Shown: positions 1 through 5,635, counted from the first letter of the stretch. The stretch: 8,394 nt of DNA from DATACZ01 sp036258795 (GCA_036258795.1 DATACZ010000147.1:1-8394); one strand, 5' to 3'. Numbers and translations are program-made. Notes: a model not told the origin generated them from the sequence alone.

Positions 1-504
1 AGGCTCGTTGAGGATGAGTTCGAGATCACCGATGTGAGGATGAAAGAGGAAAACGTGGCCGGAAAGGACTCGGTGGTCGCCATGGGAAAGGCGGTGGCGA
101 CGTCGGAAGTCAACAGCGGGAGCTTGAACAATCAGTCCGACGGTGAGGTGGCGAAGCTTCTCGTAAAGCCAGGAGATCCGGTGTCCCCGGGCCAGCCCTT
201 GATATCGGTGAACAGCCCGGGAGGAACATTCGACCTTACCTCCGACAAGCCCGGGAAACTGGTCGAGATCGCCTTCAGAGAGGGCGACAAGATCAAGCCC
301 AACGTGCCCTTTGCGAGTATCGATGTCAGCGGCCAGCCCGGCGTTCCCCCGCCCGTGGAGGTCTCAGCAGTCAGGGTCCGCGGTTCGGAAAAGGTACCTG
401 CATTCATCTACCTCGTGATCTCCACCGTCCTCTTCGTGATTCACCTCAGGGCGCTGAGCCGCACAGAAAAAGCCATGAAGGAGAGCCAACCTCAGCCAGC
501 CTAG
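1..504 (+). CDS. Barrel-sandwich (biotinyl/lipoyl-like) domain protein with C-terminal membrane anchor, 5' end missing
   Basis: The reading frame is open from the first base, so the true start is probably outside the window. In-frame GTG at 34 and ATG at 40 exist, but the only GAGG touches the ATG and is too close to serve as a ribosome binding site. Numbering from the GTG, residues about 36-61 (DGEVAKLLVKPGDPVSPGQP...) and about 72-97 (KPGKLVEIAFREGDKIKPN...) are the two repeated halves of a biotinyl/lipoyl-like or HlyD-type barrel-sandwich fold. No lysine sits in a recognisable attachment motif (AMKM, or ETDKA at the hairpin) between them, so covalent biotin or lipoate is unlikely. A hydrophobic stretch, VPAFIYLVISTVLFVIHL (about 121-138), should be a membrane helix, followed by a short charged tail. 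A C-terminal anchor is unusual, since HlyD adaptors are anchored at the N-terminus. The gene converges on rex with an 18-bp gap. Specific function unknown. Confidence 0.6.
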   Translation, partial: RLVEDEFEITDVRMKEENVAGKDSVVAMGKAVATSEVNSGSLNNQSDGEVAKLLVKPGDPVSPGQPLISVNSPGGTFDLTSDKPGKLVEIAFREGDKIKPNVPFASIDVSGQPGVPPPVEVSAVRVRGSEKVPAFIYLVISTVLFVIHLRALSRTEKAMKESQPQPA

Positions 505-522
505 GCATGAGTCGGTGGAGGG

Positions 523-1188
523 CTAGCTACGTAAAGCGTCCACGGCCTTTCCCTGCTGGTAGAAAGACAGGATTTGCAGCTCCATCGATAGGTCGACCTT
601 CCTTATCGAGACTCGTGGCGGGACCCGAATAAAGCAGGGAGCAAAGTTGAGGATGGAGGTTATCCCAGCCTCCACGACATGGTCCGCGACCCCTTGGGCC
701 TCCGCCGCCGGTGTAGCGATCATGGCGATGGCAATCTGCTCCTGCCTTGCAATCTCACTGAGCTCTCTCAGGTGGCGAACTACCAGATCTCCGATCCTTA
801 CGCCCACCTTCGCAGGGTCGGTGTCGAAGATGGCTGCAATCTGGAAGCCGCGCTCGCCGAATCCCCTGTAGCCGGCGAGGGCCCGGCCCAGGTTTCCGAA
901 GCCGATAAGGGCAACCGGCCAGTCCTTGGTCAGCCCCAGCTCACGGGAAATCTGCATCACCAGGAGCTTGGCGTCGTACCCCACTCCTCGAATCCCGTAG
1001 GTGCCCAGATACGAAAGGTCCTTCCGCACCTTGGCCGCGTTTACACCGGAAAGCCTCGCCAACTCGTCCGAGGAGACCGTGGCAGCTCGCTGGCCGTCAA
1101 TCTCCTTGAGCGCCCGAAGGTAGATGGGCAGCCGGCCCACCGTAGCTTCGGGAATCCGCCTTGACCTGTTCACTCGCGCTTCAATCAA
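523..1188 (-). CDS. rex: Redox-sensing transcriptional repressor Rex
   Basis: Rex is a cytoplasmic dimeric repressor that senses the NADH/NAD+ ratio and releases DNA when NADH binds, controlling respiratory and fermentative genes. The 221-residue length is normal for the family. The N-terminal winged helix (about 10-85) carries the family signature RRIPEATVGRLPIYLRAL and the recognition segment KVRKDLSYLGTYGIRGVGYD (53-72). The Rossmann domain begins with GFGNLGRAL (96-104), the dinucleotide-binding glycine loop, and the helix LSMELQILSFYQQG lies near the C-terminus. The start is TTG at 1188. An in-frame GTG five codons later is an alternative, and neither has a strong Shine-Dalgarno sequence. 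The gene lies 49 bp downstream of the glutaredoxin-like gene on the same strand and is probably the last gene of a ccdA-grx-rex transcript. I did not find a full Rex operator (TTGTGAA-N6-TTCACAA) in the window. Confidence 0.95.
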   Translation of the reverse strand: MIEARVNRSRRIPEATVGRLPIYLRALKEIDGQRAATVSSDELARLSGVNAAKVRKDLSYLGTYGIRGVGYDAKLLVMQISRELGLTKDWPVALIGFGNLGRALAGYRGFGERGFQIAAIFDTDPAKVGVRIGDLVVRHLRELSEIARQEQIAIAMIATPAAEAQGVADHVVEAGITSILNFAPCFIRVPPRVSIRKVDLSMELQILSFYQQGKAVDALRS

Positions 1189-1237
1189 GCTCTAAATGGT
1201 CGGGGGGCCGTATCTTACTAGGCGGCGCAACAACTGG

Positions 1238-1477
1238 TTATTCGTCCTCCAGGGCCTCCTCCACAAGCTCCGCCAGCTCGCGGGGGTCCATGCCGGCGAA
1301 GAACACGGGAGTACCGGCCACCTCGACGACGGGAATGAGGGTCCCAAACTCAGCCTCCAGCCCTGGATCGGTCGTGATGTCTGTCTCGGTAAAAGTAATT
1401 TCCGCCTCGGCCAGTGCCTCCCTTGCGTCATCGCAGAGGTGACAGCCGGGCCGCCCGAAAAGGACTACTGAGCTCAA
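1238..1477 (-). CDS. Glutaredoxin-like thioredoxin-fold protein
   Basis: A 79-residue cytoplasmic protein with a complete thioredoxin-type fold. It opens with a beta strand, VVLFGRPGCHLCDDA, that contains the redox pair C12-H-L-C15. The cis-proline loop is at TLIPVVEV, followed by a beta hairpin ending in GTPVFFAG and a C-terminal acidic helix (PRELAELVEEALEDE). The GCHLC motif and length match the small glutaredoxin family (DUF836-like) often found beside rex in actinobacteria. Such proteins are expected to reduce or exchange protein disulfides, but the substrate is not known. The start is TTG at 1477. Its first bases overlap the ccdA stop (TTGA, a four-base overlap), there is no ATG or GTG before the catalytic strand, and no strong Shine-Dalgarno sequence is visible, so translation is probably coupled to ccdA. 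Confidence 0.88.
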   Translation of the reverse strand: MSSVVLFGRPGCHLCDDAREALAEAEITFTETDITTDPGLEAEFGTLIPVVEVAGTPVFFAGMDPRELAELVEEALEDE

Positions 1478-2217
1478 ATGCCGATCAACTCGTCAAGGCC
1501 GGCGGCCACCATCCACCTTTGAAAGAGATTAGAGATGACGAATACCCGGTCAAAGAACAAGAGCACCCCGAACACCACGAGGATTCCACCGCTGAACCTC
1601 AGTATTGATTGCTGGTGTTTGCGAAAGAACCGGAGCGCTCCGGCTACCCGGGCGACGCCCAGGGCTGACAGAACAAAAGGAACTCCCAGGCCGAGCGAGT
1701 AAACGGTCAGGAGGAGAGCTCCCCGCCGTGCCGTGTCCGCTTGGGAGGCGATTACAAGCATGGCTCCCAGGGTAGGCCCGATGCAGGGAGTCCACCCCAC
1801 CGCAAAGCTCAGGCCCAGCAGGTAGTTTCCCGCCACAGAGCCGCCTTTGTTGACCAAGAGCCGGCGCTCCGAGTACAGCGACCGAATCGGGAGAAGGCCG
1901 ACAAAGGCAAGGCCCATCAGGATCACCAGCACGCCTCCGGCGCGCGTCAACAGCTGTCTGTTGGATTGAACCATCGAACCTGCCAGGCTGGCTGATGTCC
2001 CCAGGGCCACAAAGATAGTGGTGAAGCCCAGCACAAACACCACCGTCGGAAGCAGCAGTCGCTTGGGAGAGGCCTGCCCCGACGTGACCATGTCGGCAGA
2101 GACCCCGGAAACATACGACAGGTAAGCGGGCAGAAGGGGCAGCACGCAGGGCGAGAGGAAGGAAGCGGCGCCGGCCAGTGCCGCTATTGGGATTCCGACC
2201 GCAGAGGGATCAGTCAA
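1474..2217 (-). CDS. ccdA: CcdA-family membrane thiol-disulfide transporter (cytochrome c biogenesis protein)
   Basis: CcdA proteins carry reducing equivalents from cytoplasmic thioredoxin across the membrane to extracytoplasmic disulfide proteins, including those that keep apocytochrome c reduced. The 247 residues form about six hydrophobic helices. Both redox cysteines of the family are present in their signature loops: C24 in SFLSPCVLPLLP and C145 in FAVGWTPCIGPTLG. Length and pattern match stand-alone CcdA and not the longer DsbD. TTG at 2217 is the only start codon ahead of helix 1 and is preceded by a purine-rich GAGGCAGG sequence at suitable distance. It is the first gene of the ccdA-grx-rex minus-strand group. 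Pairing with a glutaredoxin-like protein suggests the neighbour may act in the same electron path, which is inference. No ResB, ResC or CcsB partner is visible in the window. Confidence 0.93.
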   Translation of the reverse strand: MTDPSAVGIPIAALAGAASFLSPCVLPLLPAYLSYVSGVSADMVTSGQASPKRLLLPTVVFVLGFTTIFVALGTSASLAGSMVQSNRQLLTRAGGVLVILMGLAFVGLLPIRSLYSERRLLVNKGGSVAGNYLLGLSFAVGWTPCIGPTLGAMLVIASQADTARRGALLLTVYSLGLGVPFVLSALGVARVAGALRFFRKHQQSILRFSGGILVVFGVLLFFDRVFVISNLFQRWMVAAGLDELIGI

Positions 2218-2349
2218 TACCTGCCTCGCCCCCGCCCTCGGGACACTTCAAGGAAGTTCCGGCAGGCGCGACGAACACCGGCCGGTCTGAAACAACACCA
2301 TCAGCCCACTGTAGCTGAGAGCCCCAAGATCCATGGGTCGGCGTGAAGT

Positions 2350-2365
2350 TTCAGAAAGATCTGAA
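2350..2365. promoter_or_regulatory. Perfect dyad upstream of response regulator gene (candidate operator)
   Basis: TTCAGA-AAGA-TCTGAA is a perfect six-base inverted repeat with a four-base centre, 46 bp before the response regulator start. It overlaps a second small dyad (TGAAgtTTCA, 2345-2354). It lies in the roughly 195-bp region between the divergent ccdA and response regulator genes, so a protein bound here could affect either. A weak -10-like TAATCT follows at 2367-2372, but I see no convincing -35. Binding protein unknown. Confidence 0.35.
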
Positions 2366-2400
2366 GTAATCTCAATTGCTCAAGTATCCGAGCCGGGAAT

Positions 2401-2407
2401 GAGAGGG
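2401..2407 (+). promoter_or_regulatory. Shine-Dalgarno sequence that fixes the TTG start of the response regulator
   Basis: GAGAGGG ends four bases before TTG at 2412. It supports TTG as the true start, because every later ATG or GTG would remove the first strand and the acidic pair of the receiver. Confidence 0.6.
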
Positions 2408-2411
2408 TCCC

Positions 2412-2786
2412 TTGCCCATAGATGTAGTGGTGGTGGACGACACCAAACATGTCCTCGAGATGCTGGCGTCTCTCCTGGAGCTCGACGGGTTCAACGTGGT
2501 CGGCAAGGGAAGTGACGGAGCTCAAGCGGTTGAGCTTGCTTCTCAACACCATCCCAACGTCATGGTTATCGACTACTCCATGGCAGGCATGAACGGCCTG
2601 GAAGCCTCGAAACGAATCCTTAAGTCCATCCCGGGACAGAACATCATCCTCTACACGGCTTACGTGGACGATTCCCTGAGGCAAGAAGCTGCGCGGGCCG
2701 GAGTTGCGGTCTGCGTGGGTAAGGCCGAGGGCTTAGAAACTCTGGAGCGCAGCATCTGCGAGCTCTGCCTCCAGATGGGCGAATAG
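2412..2786 (+). CDS. Single-domain response regulator (receiver domain only)
   Basis: A 124-residue CheY-like receiver without an output domain, probably acting by protein-protein contact in a phosphorelay or motility/signalling pathway. All core residues are present: acidic pair D9-D10 (VVVVDDTK), phospho-acceptor D54 (VMVIDYSMAGMNG), T82 (ILYTAY) and K104 (VGKAEG). The usual aromatic switch residue three positions before the lysine is replaced by C101 (GVAVCVGK). The start is TTG at 2412, chosen because GAGAGGG at 2401-2407 lies at proper spacing and because the next in-frame GTG codons fall inside the first beta strand. The nearest relatives by sequence style are NarL/FixJ receivers (MNGLEASKRI). 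No histidine kinase is in the window, so this is an orphan here. The gene ends 24 bp before the convergent YeaQ-type gene. Confidence 0.9.
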   Translation: MPIDVVVVDDTKHVLEMLASLLELDGFNVVGKGSDGAQAVELASQHHPNVMVIDYSMAGMNGLEASKRILKSIPGQNIILYTAYVDDSLRQEAARAGVAVCVGKAEGLETLERSICELCLQMGE

Positions 2787-2810
2787 GCCGACAGCTCGTC
2801 TAGAAAGACT

Positions 2811-3068
2811 TCACCAGCGGGGTGACACTAGGCGTACGATCACAAGCAGAATCGTGGCACCTACAAAGGCGACCACGATGGTACCAACCCAGGCCCCCCG
2901 CGGAGGAACCAGGCCCAGCTGTCGAAACACCCAGCCGCCGATAACCGCGCCAACCACCCCGACCACGATGTTCAGCAAGCACCCCATGCGCCAGTCGGTT
3001 CCGGTTACCAGGCTGGCGAGCCACCCTGCGATGCCACCGACGATGATCCAATACAAAAGCTGCGTCAT
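2811..3068 (-). CDS. GlsB/YeaQ/YmgE-type small membrane protein (transglycosylase-associated family)
   Basis: An 85-residue, very hydrophobic protein with three predicted membrane helices (about 4-22, 29-52 and 59-80) and the glycine-rich pattern GGIAGWLASLVTG...GCLLNIVVGVVGAVIGGWVF that defines the GlsB/YeaQ/YmgE family. Members are often stress-induced and their biochemical role is not established; the 'transglycosylase-associated' name is historical. The ATG at 3068 is preceded by AAGGGGG at good spacing, so this is one of the few clear ATG starts in the window. It converges on the response regulator gene and diverges from the tiny membrane protein gene at 3153. A TATAAC hexamer on its strand at 3143-3138 could be its -10 box, leaving a leader of about 60 nt. 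Confidence 0.9.
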   Translation of the reverse strand: MTQLLYWIIVGGIAGWLASLVTGTDWRMGCLLNIVVGVVGAVIGGWVFRQLGLVPPRGAWVGTIVVAFVGATILLVIVRLVSPRW

Positions 3069-3137
3069 GGGCCCCCTTGTGCTTGAAGCTGTTCTTCGAG
3101 CTTGGTTGCCAGCGGCTCAGACTCAGCTCGATCACCG

Positions 3138-3144
3138 TTATATC
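3138..3144. promoter_or_regulatory. Possible shared -10 element between divergent small membrane protein genes
   Basis: TTATATC reads as TATATC (3139-3144) on the plus strand and as TATAAC on the minus strand. On the plus strand it ends eight bases before the GTG at 3153, the distance expected for a leaderless transcript. On the minus strand it would serve the YeaQ-type gene. No good -35 hexamer is seen for either direction, so this rests on one box only. Confidence 0.3.
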
Positions 3145-3152
3145 CTGCCGCC

Positions 3153-3254
3153 GTGAGACGAAATACCATGCTAGCGATAGCGATCCTTCTGTTGGTCATC
3201 GTGGTAATGGGCCTCCTGGGCGTCATGCAGATGCAGGACGCCATCGTTCGCTAG
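3153..3254 (+). CDS. Tiny single-helix membrane protein, 33 residues, hypothetical
   Basis: Not recognised. GTG at 3153 opens a 33-codon frame that starts with MRRNT, continues as a hydrophobic segment (residues about 6-24, MLAIAILLLVIVVMGLLGV) and ends with a short polar tail, MQMQDAIVR. Positive residues before the helix predict an N-in orientation. There is no Shine-Dalgarno sequence, but a -10-like TATATC ends eight bases before the GTG, consistent with a leaderless mRNA; ATG at 3168 is an alternative start. The frame closes with three consecutive in-frame stops (TAG TAG TGA). The first lies in a CTAG that also contains the stop of the convergent SAM hydrolase gene, so the two genes overlap by four bases. 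A 6-bp inverted repeat (GGCGTC/GACGCC, 3219-3242) lies inside the frame. It could be a real miniprotein or chance. Confidence 0.4.
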   Translation: MRRNTMLAIAILLLVIVVMGLLGVMQMQDAIVR

Positions 3255-4105
3255 TAGTGAGGAGCCGGGACACCGGAGCCGCCCTCGGCAAGACGAAGAA
3301 CCGCTTTGGAGCCCGTTCGCCTGCCGGACAGCAAGACCTGGGCAGCGCTTCCCCGGTTAACAGAGATGGACACAGAGCCGGCAGAGTCCTCGGTCAGAAC
3401 GACACCACCCTCCGGTACCGAGTCGAAGGTGGCTTCAAATGGCACCTCAAGCCGCATGCCCCCTATCTGAAGCTCGATCCGTGACCCTACCGTCGCTCCA
3501 ATCCGCCCCAGATCCGAAGCTTTTAGATTCAGCTCCAAGTTTCCGAAGTGATCGATATAGATGACCTCGGCGTGGAACCTGTCATCTTCGAGTCTTGCGA
3601 GGCTCACCGGAAGCTCGACCAGTGATTCCGGCAGTATTTCGGGACCGAAGTCCTCGACGGGAACCCCACGGAACAGATAGGCGGCAGCCGGCGAAAAGAT
3701 ATCTCTGCCGTGGAATGTGCGGGATGGAACAGGGAGCATCAGCTCAGAATTTGCAATGATGCGGCAGCGCCGGACCCCTCCCCGGCGCGCCAGGGCGGGC
3801 CGGAGAAGACCGTTGTCCGGTCCGACGAATGCCGAGCCGTCAGCGCTCTCGGCGATTACCGGCCTTCGAGCGGTTCCAACTCCCGGATCCACCACCGCCA
3901 AATGGACGGCAACCGGCATAAACCCGACAGCTCTCTCGAGGAGGAGTGCGGCTTCGCGGACGTTTTGAGGGGAAACCTGGTGCGTTATGTCGAGTATTTG
4001 GGCTTCAGGGGCGATGGTGAGGATCACCCCCTTACATACTGCAACGTACTCGTCTTTCAGCCCGAAGTCTGAGAGGAAGGTTATGCAGCCGAAACCCTCG
4101 TGCAA
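3251..4105 (-). CDS. SAM hydroxide adenosyltransferase (DUF62, adenosine-forming SAM hydrolase)
   Basis: Enzymes of this family attack S-adenosylmethionine at the 5' carbon with water or hydroxide, giving adenosine and L-methionine. They are related to the fluorinase and chlorinase enzymes. The 284 residues are normal for the family. Signatures in order: TFLSDFG (9-15), DPGVG (73-77), GPDNG (95-99) and TFHGRDIFSPAAA (130-142), then the C-terminal barrel beginning near IDHFGNLELN. D73, R80 and H132 have the spacing of the conserved Asp-Arg-His triad that activates water. TTG at 4105 is the only possible start, because an in-frame TGA lies upstream with no other start between. The adjacent purine run GAGAGAGGG sits very close to it, so initiation may depend on coupling to bS22, which ends 13 bp upstream. 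Its physiological role in bacteria is unclear. Confidence 0.92.
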   Translation of the reverse strand: MHEGFGCITFLSDFGLKDEYVAVCKGVILTIAPEAQILDITHQVSPQNVREAALLLERAVGFMPVAVHLAVVDPGVGTARRPVIAESADGSAFVGPDNGLLRPALARRGGVRRCRIIANSELMLPVPSRTFHGRDIFSPAAAYLFRGVPVEDFGPEILPESLVELPVSLARLEDDRFHAEVIYIDHFGNLELNLKASDLGRIGATVGSRIELQIGGMRLEVPFEATFDSVPEGGVVLTEDSAGSVSISVNRGSAAQVLLSGRRTGSKAVLRLAEGGSGVPAPHY

Positions 4106-4118
4106 CCCTCTCTCTAGG

Positions 4119-4220
4119 TCACTTGCCCTGCTGGCGCCGCTGCCACCTGGTCCTTTTCAGCATCTTCTTATGCTTCTTCTTGCGCATCTTTTTTCTTCTT
4201 TTCTTTACGACCGATGACAC
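4119..4220 (-). CDS. Small ribosomal protein bS22 / AURKAIP1-COX24 domain protein, 33 residues
   Basis: GTG at 4220 opens a 33-codon frame encoding MSSVVKKRRKKMRKKKHKK, then MLKRTRWQRRQQGK. Length and pattern match the actinobacterial AURKAIP1/COX24-type protein. As I recall it, the mycobacterial homologue (Rv0500B, 33 residues) has the same order of blocks: MGSV, basic KKRRKRM, KKKHRKLL, RRTR, QRR. That protein is the small-subunit component called bS22, bound near the decoding region of 16S rRNA. A Shine-Dalgarno sequence, GAGGAAAGG (4236-4228), lies seven bases before the GTG. The gene sits 21 bp after the Clp1-type kinase and 13 bp before the SAM hydrolase gene, all on one strand, so it is almost certainly co-transcribed. 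It is too short for many gene callers. Confidence 0.88.
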   Translation of the reverse strand: MSSVVKKRRKKMRKKKHKKMLKRTRWQRRQQGK

Positions 4221-4227
4221 TCAGCAG

Positions 4228-4236
4228 CCTTTCCTC
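4228..4236 (-). promoter_or_regulatory. Shine-Dalgarno sequence of bS22
   Basis: GAGGAAAGG on the minus strand, ending seven bases before the GTG at 4220. It occupies the 21-bp gap after the kinase stop codon and supports independent translation of this very short gene. Confidence 0.6.
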
Positions 4237-4241
4237 GAGTT

Positions 4242-5141
4242 CTAGTTGCCGAAGATTTCCCGAACCGTCACTCGGCCCAGGGTCTTTCCTTCGGGGGTGA
4301 TGCGGACGGAGCCCAATCTCAAACCTCTGGCTCCTTCCTTCACCGACGATACCATTCTGAGCACTCTTTCCCGATCGTCGTACTCGAGAAGCCCAAGTCC
4401 GCGGCACCTGCCTTTGCCATCCTCCAGCCCCACCACCAGGCCGTCCAGCCGGCTCAAGTCCGTGTCCGGAGGAAGGACGGGCATGAAGACCGTGGACTTA
4501 ACCCGCCACCGGAACAAAGGCGGCTTGAAGTAGGCAGCAAGGGTCTTTTCCCTGCTGCCGAGCCTTTCTTCGGCGCTCCTCTCCAGTACCGTGGAGTCCA
4601 CCTTCAAAGCCGTGGTCTGCGCTGGAAGGAAGCGGTGGACCAACCCGAGAATGGGGTCGAGCTCTTCCCCACGCTGAAAGCCCACCACGGAAGCTGGGCG
4701 AATGAGATCGAGCTTGTGATATTTGAGGATCTCGGCGTAGACGCCTGAAATCATGGCGCTGGTATCGACGATAACGATCTCACAGCCGGCCTCTCGAGCG
4801 CGGTGCACTAGGCGCGCCGTTGCGGTGACCAGAGGCAGCAGGTGACCCTCGGGGGAGGTAGATCCCACAAATCCAAGCTCGTCGGCCGTTGCCACCGTGC
4901 CGGCATCGACTTTGGCTAGGGCGTTGCAGTACTTCAGTCCGACGCATGTGGCGGGCCCAATGGTGGACTGTCCAATATCGGCATCCACGTAAGCCACCGA
5001 GATGCCTCGAGATCTGGCGGCCTCCGCGAGCCCCAAGCCAAAGCTGGTCTTTCCGGTATCGATGCCCCCCAGTAAGGCAATTGTTCCCCGGGAAGCTAAC
5101 AGCCGGTCGGTGAGCTCAGCCTGCGCTACGCGCGCCACCAA
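4242..5141 (-). CDS. Clp1/Grc3-type P-loop protein, putative polynucleotide 5'-hydroxyl kinase
   Basis: A 299-residue P-loop NTPase. The Walker A loop is GGIDTGKTSFG (25-35), followed by the family-specific YVDADIGQSTIGP (51-63). The DxDxGQ pattern distinguishes Clp1/Grc3/NOL9-type RNA kinases from other P-loop proteins. The C-terminal third, with RCRGLGLLEYDD, LRMVSSV and LRLGSVRI, resembles the small beta domain at the end of Clp1. Family members transfer phosphate from ATP to the 5'-hydroxyl of RNA or DNA in tRNA splicing, mRNA 3' processing and pre-rRNA cleavage. Homologues are well known in archaea and eukaryotes and less familiar in bacteria. The start could be TTG at 5141 or the adjacent GTG at 5138; GAGAGGG lies five or eight bases before them. 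The gene follows the HTH gene by 121 bp and precedes bS22 by 21 bp. Activity in this organism is inference. Confidence 0.82.
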   Translation of the reverse strand: MVARVAQAELTDRLLASRGTIALLGGIDTGKTSFGLGLAEAARSRGISVAYVDADIGQSTIGPATCVGLKYCNALAKVDAGTVATADELGFVGSTSPEGHLLPLVTATARLVHRAREAGCEIVIVDTSAMISGVYAEILKYHKLDLIRPASVVGFQRGEELDPILGLVHRFLPAQTTALKVDSTVLERSAEERLGSREKTLAAYFKPPLFRWRVKSTVFMPVLPPDTDLSRLDGLVVGLEDGKGRCRGLGLLEYDDRERVLRMVSSVKEGARGLRLGSVRITPEGKTLGRVTVREIFGN

Positions 5142-5262
5142 GGTTCCCTCTCATCCGCAGCGCGCTTTGATTCTCCTGGGCGTAATGACGCAAGACCGAT
5201 TCGTGGAATTTGGGAGTGAGCGCGATCCTACGAAACTGAGCCGGTGAACTAACGTTGTGCCG

Positions 5263-5457
5263 CTACACCGCCCTGACGTAGTGATCGTCCAGGTACTGGT
5301 GAACGTCCGATTCTTTGACGCGGTAGCGGTTTCCAACCTGCACCGCTTTGAGTGAACCGGCCTTGATGAGCCGGTAGACGGTCATGTTGGAAACGCGCAT
5401 AAGCTGAGCGACCTCGCTCACGGTCAAGAATTCAAACTTCTGTTTCTCACGAGCCAC
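5263..5457 (-). CDS. Excisionase-family helix-turn-helix DNA-binding protein
   Basis: A 64-residue MerR-like winged helix of the excisionase (HTH_17) family: FLTVSEVAQLMRVSNMTVYRL forms the HTH (about 9-29), followed by the wing AGSLKAVQVGNRYRVKESD and the C-terminal helix VHQYLDDHYV. Despite the family name there is no mobile element here. Its position next to proC and bS22 matches the conserved chromosomal regulator represented by Rv0500A in mycobacteria, which is distantly related to BldC. GTG at 5457 is supported by a strong Shine-Dalgarno sequence, GAGGTGA (5469-5463), five bases upstream. A -10-like TATACT lies just before it. Its targets are not known. Autoregulation or control of the following kinase-bS22 genes is plausible but unproven. 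Confidence 0.9.
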   Translation of the reverse strand: MAREKQKFEFLTVSEVAQLMRVSNMTVYRLIKAGSLKAVQVGNRYRVKESDVHQYLDDHYVRAV

Positions 5458-5477
5458 TTAGCTCACCTCGGGGCGAA

Positions 5478-5483
5478 GTATAC
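5478..5483 (-). promoter_or_regulatory. Candidate -10 box for the helix-turn-helix gene
   Basis: TATACT on the minus strand, 20 bases before the GTG at 5457, would place the transcript start just ahead of the GAGGTGA ribosome binding site. No clear -35 hexamer is present at 16-18 bases upstream, which is common for actinobacterial promoters but leaves this call weak. Confidence 0.35.
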
Positions 5484-5629
5484 ATCCCGCCCCTGGTGGG
5501 ACCTAGAGCGACTTTTCATGTAGTGGATAACCATCAAGAACACCCCGGACCATTGAGCCCAAGCCGTATTATTTTTCTCAACCAGCTCCAGACGCCTCCG
5601 TCGCACAGGCGGCACAGCAGCTGATAGCC

Positions 5630-5635
5630 AGGAGG
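5630..5635 (+). promoter_or_regulatory. Perfect Shine-Dalgarno sequence for the Lys/Ala-rich small protein
   Basis: AGGAGG, followed by seven bases and ATG at 5643. This is the strongest ribosome binding site in the window and the main reason for calling the short frame that follows. Confidence 0.65.

Noticed and set aside
1160..1180. GTTCAC near the rex start, considered as a Rex operator half-site
   Set aside because: Only one half-site is present, with no TTGTGAA partner at the expected distance, and it lies within the coding sequence.
2313..2326. CTGAGA sequence resembling part of a TPP riboswitch
   Set aside because: The other conserved segments of the TPP aptamer are absent and no thiamine gene is adjacent.
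3219..3242. GGCGTC/GACGCC inverted repeat downstream of the SAM hydrolase gene, considered as a terminator
   Set aside because: No T-run follows on either strand and the loop is 12 bases of repeated ATGCAG; it falls within the tiny membrane protein frame.
4168..4407. Minus-strand 79-codon frame ending in a Lys-rich tail
   Set aside because: It is an out-of-frame reading of the kinase 3' end and of bS22; the Lys-rich tail arises from the bS22 codons.
5263..5457. Excisionase-family match taken as evidence of a phage or integrative element
   Set aside because: No integrase, attachment site or other mobile gene is present, and the neighbours match a conserved chromosomal locus.
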